Source of the DNA: Phycisphaerae bacterium
GTDB lineage: Bacteria; Planctomycetota; Phycisphaerae; Sedimentisphaerales; Anaerobacaceae
Reading direction: 5' to 3'
NCBI GenBank assembly: GCA_030601845.1
Contig: JAUWAY010000007.1
Span: 1 to 64,000 of the forward strand
Length of the DNA: 64,000 nt
Translations under genes and position numbers: made by a program
The notes under the pieces: generated by a model
Database searches by the model: none
The model's input: the letters and a program-made list of their open reading frames with translations, nothing else
Told to the model about the DNA's origin: nothing
In this document: positions 24,386 through 31,225 of the stretch, piece after piece
Layout of the letters: each line of letters begins with the position of its first letter
Numbering within the stretch: the stretch's first letter is position 1

Positions 24386-25289
24386 CATTGGTGCGACGGT
24401 AGTCCCAGCGAACTGCCTGGCGTATGTCACGGCAGACAGTGACTCATCGAGCCGGACCTATTACCATGAGTCGATGCTGACGGCGCGCGTGAGCAGCCCG
24501 ACGCAGGTAACAATCGAGCGCACATCAGCTACCGCAGCGTCACCGCAGTTCAGATGGATTGTCGTCGAGTTTGACCCGAGCAAGATCGGCAGCATCCAGC
24601 ATGGCTCTGTATCGGTCAGCAATAACACTTCCACCTCGCCGAAGACGGTAGCGATCAGCACCATTGACCCGAGTAGCTCGCTCCTGATCTTCCAGTCGCG
24701 CCCGGGAGCGAGTACCATAAATGAGACGGCTGTGGCTGGCAATATCAGCTCCCCGACGCAGATCAAGTTCTATAAGTACAAGACGAATGGTTATGCGGAT
24801 GTCGAGTGGTATGTGATTGACTTCGGCTACGGTTCAGCCCAGCGCGGTATGCTCGATAAAACTTCGTATACCGATCCCACGTGGGGCCGCGCGGACGCGA
24901 CGCTGTCGCCCTCGGTGTATACAAAAAGGATGACAATGTTCTTCCACAGCCTGGCCTGCGACCAGACCAATGACTATATTCCGCGTTCATTAACGACAGC
25001 GGAGCTGGCCTCAACCTCTCACCTGATCATCCGTCGATATCACATCAAAAACTACAGCAACATCGAATGGCAGGTGCTCGAGTTCCCATATACCCCCCCC
25101 ACTCTGGCCGCAGATCTGAACAAAGACGGCCGCGTTGACCTGCTTGACTTTGCAATCCTTGGCGGCCAATGGCAACAAGCGCCTTCTGAGCCGTCTGCGG
25201 ACATTGCCCCGCTCGGCGGCGACAGTGTTGTCAATTTCTTCGACCTGGGCGTAATGACCCAACATTGGCTTGGAAACATCACACCTTAA
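24291..25289 (+). CDS. Dockerin type I-containing secreted protein, lacking its own start
   Basis: Frame open from 24255; the first GTG is at 24291 and no Shine-Dalgarno box or signal peptide is present. The 330-residue body is made of repeated beta units ending in a WxVxxFD-like strand (RWIVVEFDPSKIGSIQHG, VEWYVIDFGYGSAQRG, IEWQVLEFPY). The end is a dockerin type I domain with calcium-loop motif DLNKDGRVDLLDFAIL and a second weaker repeat (GDSVVNFFDLGVMTQHW). Probably once an exported multidomain protein; the missing N terminus may be supplied by the frame at 24002 through a frameshift or a past deletion. Confidence 0.65.
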   Translation: MTYQVIECLGEQFKVYRGGGTLAKDSTSQVINIGATVVPANCLAYVTADSDSSSRTYYHESMLTARVSSPTQVTIERTSATAASPQFRWIVVEFDPSKIGSIQHGSVSVSNNTSTSPKTVAISTIDPSSSLLIFQSRPGASTINETAVAGNISSPTQIKFYKYKTNGYADVEWYVIDFGYGSAQRGMLDKTSYTDPTWGRADATLSPSVYTKRMTMFFHSLACDQTNDYIPRSLTTAELASTSHLIIRRYHIKNYSNIEWQVLEFPYTPPTLAADLNKDGRVDLLDFAILGGQWQQAPSEPSADIAPLGGDSVVNFFDLGVMTQHWLGNITP

Positions 25290-25498
25290 GCTCGTCAGAA
25301 TCGAATGTTGCATTGATCGGGGTATTCGGCTCTAATATAGTTATCCAAATTTCTTCATGGACTTTCGACTAAGCGATGCTTTTTTAAGCTGCTATGGTGG
25401 GTGTGGCGGCCTCGATGACTTAATATATATTTTAGTAAGATATACTGCCTACCCCCCTATTTTTCCGGGTATACCCCCTCTGACAGCAAACATTTAAT

Positions 25499-27073
25499 TC
25501 ATGGATCAATCGGCCGGACTTCAGTCAGTGGAATTTCTTTGCGCAACGCCCGGCCGGCGTAATCGGCCAGTTTCAGATACCAATCGCTCGGTAACCGCTC
25601 GCCATCCGCATCGAGAGACAGAAACAGCCTTCCGTCGTCGAGTAAGGGCTGGTCGCTGCCGCTAGTTGACACCTTGAACATCGCAGTTCCTTCGTCAACT
25701 TCGTCGAACATGGCGTTGTAGACCATTGTGGATGACGCCGTGAGGACGTTATGCACTTGACGCCAATAGAACCGTCCTCCCATTCGAGGCTTGTCGTTGA
25801 AGATCTTGTCCGCGTTGGCGTTGTGGTAAGAGTAACCGGGCCACACGACCGGCATATAATCGATACCCAGCCGCGCGCATTCCTCCATGTCGGGAAGGAT
25901 GCAGGTCTCCATCCATTTATTGGCCGTCGGCTCGTCGCGGTACCGCCCCACGGTCCAGGGCGAGAGGACGTCGTACGAGCGGTACACGGAGGCCCATTCC
26001 GGCTCCTTCTTCGAATCGCTGCCGAGTGTGCGCCAACGGCCGGGAACGGCTCCCATCAAGGTAACCCGGTATTTTTTCGGGGCGTCGATCTTGAACCAAC
26101 GGATGAGCTGCGCCGCTTCCCGGGCCGTACCTGGCCGGCTGGGCATGCCCAGATTGCGCAATACAAGCAGCGGCTTGCCCTTGTGGCGAAGGTACATCGG
26201 GCTCGCCGTCACACCCATCTGGTCGACGAGGTATAACCAGTCGTTCTTGATATCGTCGACCAGACTGACTCCGGGGTAGTCCGAGACGTCGTACATGACG
26301 GCCCACACACGGGTGTTGGCTTCGGCGGCTTGGCGGACGTTGTCGAGCACCTTGTTGCGGAATTCACGGTAATCCGGGCTGGTGGGAATGCGGTTGATGA
26401 ATCGTTGATGGAACGCACCATCCAGGTTGTAGTCGCGCATCCAACGGTAATGGCGCATGACTGTCTTGAGATTCCACGCCGAGTAAAGTTTTGCCGCGGC
26501 TCCATCGGGGCGCCTCAATTGCGTCGGATACAATTCGTCCGGCTCGTACTCGGACAAATCGGGCCACATCCCCACACGAATGTTCTCGCTTGTGGGTATT
26601 TTTCCGTTCTTGGTCCAATGATTCCAGCGGTTGAGTGAACTGCCGTCGTCCGCGCAGGAGAACCAACCCTGATAACCCATGATCAGTTTGCCGTACAGAG
26701 TGCTCGTGTCGACCACACGACCCTGAGCTGGCCGATACTTGCCCAGCGGCGCGGGATTCGTTTTCCCCTTGGCGCCCCCGCTCTGCGCTGCGTCGGCATC
26801 GGCTTTTGCCGTGGCCGAGGATATTTTCCTGTACCTAATTAATGAAATAGCACGGCCACGTTTATCCGGTATGTCCAACAGTTGAACGATTACACTGTCA
26901 TTAACATCTTCGGCCAGTCCGAGTTCACGAAGGAGTGTTTTCTCGACCAATCCGATCCTCGTTCGACCTGTGGAGTAATCTTCTCTGGCAATTGACCTTG
27001 TTGCTGAAATATTCGTCAACAATACACACAGAAGAAACCAAACACCTATTCTGCTCAGAAGTTTTGTAAATAT
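25499..27073 (-). CDS. Glycoside hydrolase family 71/99-like protein
   Basis: Exported (beta/alpha)8 protein. Motifs MGYQGWFSCADDGSSLNRWN, then YRWMRDYNLDGAFHQRF and MPVVWPGYSYHN match the GH71/99-like family, with acidic residues on the barrel strands. The mature protein is preceded by about 100 residues with an RIGLVEKTLL segment. The first standard start is a TTG at 27022, but reading in frame to 27073 gives a proper signal peptide (FTKLLSRIGVWFLLCVLL) with AGGAGG 7 bases before an ATA codon. I take 27073 as the likely start, using AUA or a mutated AUG. GC content is higher than in the pilus cluster. Confidence 0.78.
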   Translation of the reverse strand: MFTKLLSRIGVWFLLCVLLTNISATRSIAREDYSTGRTRIGLVEKTLLRELGLAEDVNDSVIVQLLDIPDKRGRAISLIRYRKISSATAKADADAAQSGGAKGKTNPAPLGKYRPAQGRVVDTSTLYGKLIMGYQGWFSCADDGSSLNRWNHWTKNGKIPTSENIRVGMWPDLSEYEPDELYPTQLRRPDGAAAKLYSAWNLKTVMRHYRWMRDYNLDGAFHQRFINRIPTSPDYREFRNKVLDNVRQAAEANTRVWAVMYDVSDYPGVSLVDDIKNDWLYLVDQMGVTASPMYLRHKGKPLLVLRNLGMPSRPGTAREAAQLIRWFKIDAPKKYRVTLMGAVPGRWRTLGSDSKKEPEWASVYRSYDVLSPWTVGRYRDEPTANKWMETCILPDMEECARLGIDYMPVVWPGYSYHNANADKIFNDKPRMGGRFYWRQVHNVLTASSTMVYNAMFDEVDEGTAMFKVSTSGSDQPLLDDGRLFLSLDADGERLPSDWYLKLADYAGRALRKEIPLTEVRPIDP

Positions 27074-27160
27074 ATCGTATCCTCCTTTTAATTATTATGC
27101 TATTTATTGTTCACTTAAACAATACCAATTAGTATTTTTAGTTTGTTCGCTCAATATCCA

Positions 27161-27436
27161 CTATGTAGACCCACCAGGAAGTGCATCGGAGACAGGTTGC
27201 TCAATCGAATTCTCAACCACCAATGCCCGTACCTCTGACTCATCAAGCTCCGTCTCTGGGTCATCAAACTCTTCGCGCACAATGTCGAGGCGCCGTTTCG
27301 ACCGCTCGGCGTCCACCTTGCGGTTGGCAAAGCTGCCGGGCAGGAAAGCCGCGCCGACGCCCATCGATAGCGAGCCGGATGCCCCCCAAAGGGAGAGCAG
27401 GCCAATGCCGCAGGACCGCCTGCGCATGCTCCGCAC
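27161..27436 (-). CDS. Small hypothetical protein
   Basis: Possible 91-residue product starting with GTG 10 bases after the PQQ-propeller stop. It has a Gly/Ser/Leu-rich N-terminal segment (GIGLLSLWGASGSLSMGVGA) and an acidic C terminus (EEFDDPETELDESEVRAL). I do not recognise it. Codon use is GC-rich like its neighbour; the acidic tail makes it more protein-like than the other frames here, but it may not be expressed. Confidence 0.35.
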   Translation of the reverse strand: MRSMRRRSCGIGLLSLWGASGSLSMGVGAAFLPGSFANRKVDAERSKRRLDIVREEFDDPETELDESEVRALVVENSIEQPVSDALPGGST

Positions 27437-27446
27437 AAAGCGGACC

Positions 27447-28679
27447 TCACTCGACCATCCACATCGCCATCGACTCCTGGTCTTTCACAAACACGCGGTT
27501 GCCCGCGATTACCGGATGCGCATAGGTCGGCGTCTCGGCCACCTTGTAGCGTGTAATCTCGCTGTACGCCTTGCCGTCGGGCTCGAAGATAATCAATTCG
27601 GAATCGTTGGTCAAGACGAACAGGCAAGAGCCGGCATCAACTATGGACCCGAAACCACGGCTGCCGCGTGCGGTTGCGTCAGCCCAGGCTGTCTGGCCGG
27701 TCCGAGCATTGATGCAAAATAGAATGCTGCGGTCGGAGAGGCCAAAGAGCAGCCCGTCCTTGAGCACCGGCGTGTTGAACTGCGTGGCGAGCTCCGGGTT
27801 GCTCCAAAGCTCTTTGGCGGCAAAGCCATCCGCCTGCCTTTCGACCTTTACGGCCCTGGTGCCCCGGCCCGCCCCCGTGTAGATTACTGTTTGCCCATCG
27901 ACGATCGGTGTGGCGGCGTTGTAAGCCCTCCCCTGTGGCACGAACGGAAGTTGCCACAAGAGCTTTCCATTAGCCACGCCAACCCCCACGATGTTCTTCT
28001 CCGTCAGCGTCACAATCTGCTTCGTGCCTTCCACCGTCAACAGGACTGGCGAGGCATACTCCGGGCCTTCGCCGGCCCACCGCCACTTCTGGTCGCCGGT
28101 GGCCAGGTCGTAAGCGATGATCGCCCCATTGCCCTGCCCGCCGAGATGCGCGATGACCATACCATCGGTGATGATCGGCGACATGGCCGTGAAGAACTTG
28201 GGCACGACCTTGGGGAACGGGTCCTTGCGCCATACGACCTTGCCGGTGGCGGCGTCCAGGCAGGAGAGTACCCCTCCCACGCCCAGCGTGACGACCTTTC
28301 CATGCGCTACCGCGGGCGAGCTTCTGGGCCCCGGGTGCCGTGAGGCCGCTCCGGTCACGGCCTGCGCCGCGTATTTGTCCTTCCACAGCTCCTTGCCACT
28401 GCCCGCGTCCAGGCACAGGGTAACCTCGTCCTCGCCCTGCCGCGTGAAGACGTAGATCTTGTCACCCACCAGGGCAGGGGTTGCATCACCCGAGCCCACA
28501 GTGGTTTTCCACTTCTGCGTCAGCTCCTTCGGCCATTTCTGGGGCGTGGTGAACCCATTCACCTTCCCATCCCGATTGGGTCCTCTCCACTGAGACCAAT
28601 CCTGCGCGAAGACATAGCTCGCGCTGATCAGAATCACACAGCCCGCAATCGCGGCGATCGATCGATTCGTGTTTTTCAT
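27447..28679 (-). CDS. PQQ-type beta-propeller exported protein
   Basis: Protein of 410 residues with signal peptide (IAAIAGCVILISASYVFA) followed by DWSQWRGPNRDGKVNGF, the classical opening of planctomycete PQQ-repeat (BamB-like) proteins. At least five blades with the AxDxxTGKxxW signature follow (LDAGSGKELWKDKY, LDAATGKVVWRKD, YDLATGDQKWRWAG, INARTGQTAWADA). No quinoprotein active-site residues are evident, so this is more likely a binding or scaffold protein than an enzyme. The region is GC-rich. Confidence 0.9.
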   Translation of the reverse strand: MKNTNRSIAAIAGCVILISASYVFAQDWSQWRGPNRDGKVNGFTTPQKWPKELTQKWKTTVGSGDATPALVGDKIYVFTRQGEDEVTLCLDAGSGKELWKDKYAAQAVTGAASRHPGPRSSPAVAHGKVVTLGVGGVLSCLDAATGKVVWRKDPFPKVVPKFFTAMSPIITDGMVIAHLGGQGNGAIIAYDLATGDQKWRWAGEGPEYASPVLLTVEGTKQIVTLTEKNIVGVGVANGKLLWQLPFVPQGRAYNAATPIVDGQTVIYTGAGRGTRAVKVERQADGFAAKELWSNPELATQFNTPVLKDGLLFGLSDRSILFCINARTGQTAWADATARGSRGFGSIVDAGSCLFVLTNDSELIIFEPDGKAYSEITRYKVAETPTYAHPVIAGNRVFVKDQESMAMWMVE

Positions 28680-29083
28680 GGTAACTCCCTTTCGATTTTA
28701 GCTGAGAAGCCCACATCGAGCTGCACCCACGGCAACAGAATAGCAATGTGGGCTCGTCTATTACATTCTAATCCGCTCCGGGTGATGTGTCAATTGGCTA
28801 CTGCCGGATTGTAGATGCCGAAAAGGGTGTTTTTTAACTGATAATTGATTATTGTTCTTTTAGATGCTGGATTCTGGATGGAAGTCAGAAGACGGAGGAC
28901 GGGAGGCAGAAATTGGGGTTTTATTTCGTATTGGGTATTGCCCTTCGGCAAGCTCAGGGTAAACTTATATCGTATGTCGTCAGAGGATGTCTGTGGGGCG
29001 GGTTTCTTAATTGACGGATTAAAAAATTTTGGGTATTCCGAGTTTCTAAAGTGGAATGGAGTATATCAGGTAAGGAGTAGATT
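28680..29083. other. Gene-free spacer with text-like repeats
   Basis: 28860-28915 has GATGCTGGATTCTGGATGG and GAAGACGGAGGACGGGAGG words; 28940-28965 has CCCTTCGGCAAGCTCAGGG, a dispersed hairpin-like word. No supported gene. Confidence 0.55.
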
Positions 29084-29782
29084 ATGAAACATATCGTATT
29101 GATGGTGGGATGTTTGATGATATTGTGCTCGATGAGTTTGGCGAGAGATTATTATGTTTCAGTTGACGGAGTCGATAAGAATCCGGGAACCAAGGAAAGA
29201 CCATTGTGGACGATTCAGAAGGCGGCGGACAAGATGACAGCCGGCGATACGTGCTACGTGCGTGCGGGGACATACTACGAGACGGTGAAAGTAAAAAACT
29301 CCGGCACCAAAGAGAAGCCGATAAGTTTCGTCGCCTGGCCGAAAGAGGCCGTGACTATCAGTGGGATAGAGCCGGTTGAGGCATCGTGGGTAGGTTACTT
29401 TGACTATGCTATGTGGACGGGTTCGCAGGAGCAGGCCTTTCAGACATCAGGAAAAATAAGAAAAGAATACACCCAACTGTTCGTTGATGGTGAAATGATG
29501 ACAAAGGTGGAGGAGCTTGAGTCGCTGGATGGTCCTAACAAATGGTTCGGCAGAGATGAGAAGCTTTATCTCTGGCCTCCTGAGCCGGAGTCCGGGGCAT
29601 ATAATAATCCAGCTAACCATAAGGTCGAAGGCAAAGTGAGTGATTATGCGTTTGAAGTCGCCGATGTTAATTACGTGGTGATACGGGATTTTCACTTTTT
29701 CGCTGCAACCATCAAGTTTGAGAACTGCGATTACTGTACGATTGATAACTGCAGCTTTTCCCAAACTGCGCCGAAAAAGTAG
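29084..29782 (+). CDS. Right-handed beta-helix (DUF1565-like) exported protein, short
   Basis: Protein of 232 residues with signal peptide (IVLMVGCLMILCSMSLA) and the DUF1565 opening DYYVSVDGVDKNPGTKERPL, WTIQKAADKMTAGDTCYVRA and GTYYETV. The helix rungs begin near residue 205 (YVVIRDFHFFAATIKFENCD) but stop after about two turns. Relatives usually continue for several hundred residues, so this looks C-terminally truncated by the stop at 29780. It is probably polysaccharide-related. Confidence 0.75.
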   Translation: MKHIVLMVGCLMILCSMSLARDYYVSVDGVDKNPGTKERPLWTIQKAADKMTAGDTCYVRAGTYYETVKVKNSGTKEKPISFVAWPKEAVTISGIEPVEASWVGYFDYAMWTGSQEQAFQTSGKIRKEYTQLFVDGEMMTKVEELESLDGPNKWFGRDEKLYLWPPEPESGAYNNPANHKVEGKVSDYAFEVADVNYVVIRDFHFFAATIKFENCDYCTIDNCSFSQTAPKK

Positions 29783-29840
29783 AGCACCCAAGGGCGGAGC
29801 GGAAATGCTTTGGTGGGATTGTGAGGCCCGCCGATGTCAC

Positions 29841-30974
29841 TTAGTCTAACATTTGGGTAACGATTTGTGCGACTTTTTTTGAAGCGCTTCCGAACCGTAA
29901 GGGGGCCGAGAGTTTAATAAGTTCGGTGCTGATTCGGGCCAAGTTGTTACCGTCGGCTAAGAGTTGTTCGCACTTTTGCACAATCGGCTCAATCGAGTTA
30001 AAATAGGGCATAAACTCCGGCATCAGTTCTTTATCTGCGAGGACATTGACCAGAGACATATATTTAGTTTTTACCAGCCACCAGCCAACGAGGTGCCATA
30101 AGATTTTGCTGGTTTGATACATTATCACCATTGGGCAGCCGACTGCTGCCACCTGCAAAGTAGCACTGCCGCTGGCCACGATTGTAAAGTCGGCAGCGCT
30201 AGCGGTGTCACTAACCAAACCAACGGTATATTCACACCGGAAGTTGGTAATTTGTGCTGCTTTTAGGATTTTTTCTCTTTCGTGGTCCACGGCTACGGTG
30301 ACAAAGGTGGCTGCGGGATATTTTTGCTTTAAGCGTGTAGCTATCGTTTGCATTGGCTTCCAGAGCGAATTTATTTCGGCGGTCCGTGAGCCGGGCATCA
30401 GGGCAATTTTGGCGTTTTTTGGTTCAAAATTGGCGTAATCTTTTCTGTATGTGCCCAAATCTGCGTTCAGTTCATCCAGGAGGGGATTGCCCACGAAGAT
30501 TGTGTTGAGGCCTTTTTCGGCGAACCATTTTTGCTCGAAAGGCAGTATGCAGCAGAGTTTATCGCAGCACTTTCGAAGTTTTCGGATTCGCCAGCCGGCC
30601 CAGGCCCACAATTGGGGGGCGACATAGAAAAGGGTCTTAATGCCCGCTTTTTTGGCGGCTTTTGCGATGTGGAAGTTGAAGGCGGGGGAGTCACAGACAA
30701 GTACGAGGTCGACTTTAGTGCTTTTAAAGAAACGAGTTATGCGTTTTATGAGCTTGTAATAGTGGCCGATTTGGCTGAAGGCCTTATATAGCATTGCGGC
30801 TTTATGGCCTGTAGTTTCCAACAATTCACAGCCGGCCGAGGCCATTTTTGGCCCACCCACCCCGACAAAGTTGATGTCGTAACTGCTTTGGCTCAAAGCG
30901 GTTATAAGAGCGGCACAGTGGGAGTCGGCACTTGGTTCAGCGGCGCTTATAAAAACACGATATGTTTTATTCAC
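29841..30974 (-). CDS. lpxB: Lipid-A-disaccharide synthase
   Basis: GT19 glycosyltransferase joining UDP-2,3-diacylglucosamine and lipid X in lipid A synthesis; a peripheral inner-membrane enzyme. Signature RVFISAAEPSADSHCAALI at the start, then FVGVGGPKMASAGCELL, VDSPAF-type VLVCDSPAFNFHIAK, YVAPQLWAWAGWRIRKL, LMPGSRTAEI and SGSATLQVA. Length (about 377) matches the family. The start codon is GTG; 30974 gives the best family N terminus and a GTG at 30983 is the alternative. Both lie in an array of CACTTTAG repeats. Its presence supports a Gram-negative envelope with lipid A. Confidence 0.94.
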   Translation of the reverse strand: MNKTYRVFISAAEPSADSHCAALITALSQSSYDINFVGVGGPKMASAGCELLETTGHKAAMLYKAFSQIGHYYKLIKRITRFFKSTKVDLVLVCDSPAFNFHIAKAAKKAGIKTLFYVAPQLWAWAGWRIRKLRKCCDKLCCILPFEQKWFAEKGLNTIFVGNPLLDELNADLGTYRKDYANFEPKNAKIALMPGSRTAEINSLWKPMQTIATRLKQKYPAATFVTVAVDHEREKILKAAQITNFRCEYTVGLVSDTASAADFTIVASGSATLQVAAVGCPMVIMYQTSKILWHLVGWWLVKTKYMSLVNVLADKELMPEFMPYFNSIEPIVQKCEQLLADGNNLARISTELIKLSAPLRFGSASKKVAQIVTQMLD

Positions 30975-31096
30975 TTTAGGCACTTTAGCTCAGCAACAAG
31001 TGCCTAAAATTTGGAGTGCCTAAAGTTGTGGATTATTTTTTCACTTTAGTTCACTTTAGACACTTTAGTTCACTTTAGGCACTTTAGCTCACTTTA
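30972..31096. repeat. CACTTTAG octamer array between lpxB and tRNA-His
   Basis: About eight copies of CACTTTAG (often CACTTTAGTT or CACTTTAGGCA) and two inverted AGTGCCTAAA words. The array reaches into the lpxB start codon region. Confidence 0.85.
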
Positions 31097-31099
31097 AAG

Positions 31100-31174
31100 G
31101 GTGAAAGACGGGATTCGAACCCGCGACCCCTGGATCCACAATCCAGTGCTCTAACCGACTGAGCTACTTTCACC
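31100..31174 (-). tRNA. tRNA-His (anticodon GTG)
   Basis: Cloverleaf with acceptor GTGAAAG/CTTTCAC plus an extra G(-1) paired with C73, the histidine identity element. The anticodon stem CTGGA/TCCAG encloses TTGTGGA, anticodon GTG. T arm has GGTTCGAATCC. Confidence 0.96.
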
Positions 31175-31225
31175 AGTATCTGGTTAATTGGTTAAATGGT
31201 TAAATTATCAATTACCACTCACTAA

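Noticed and set aside
28845-29087. Plus-strand frame of 80 codons before the beta-helix gene
   Set aside because: Made of GATTCTGGATGG/GGAGGACGGGAGG repeat words, with no Shine-Dalgarno box.
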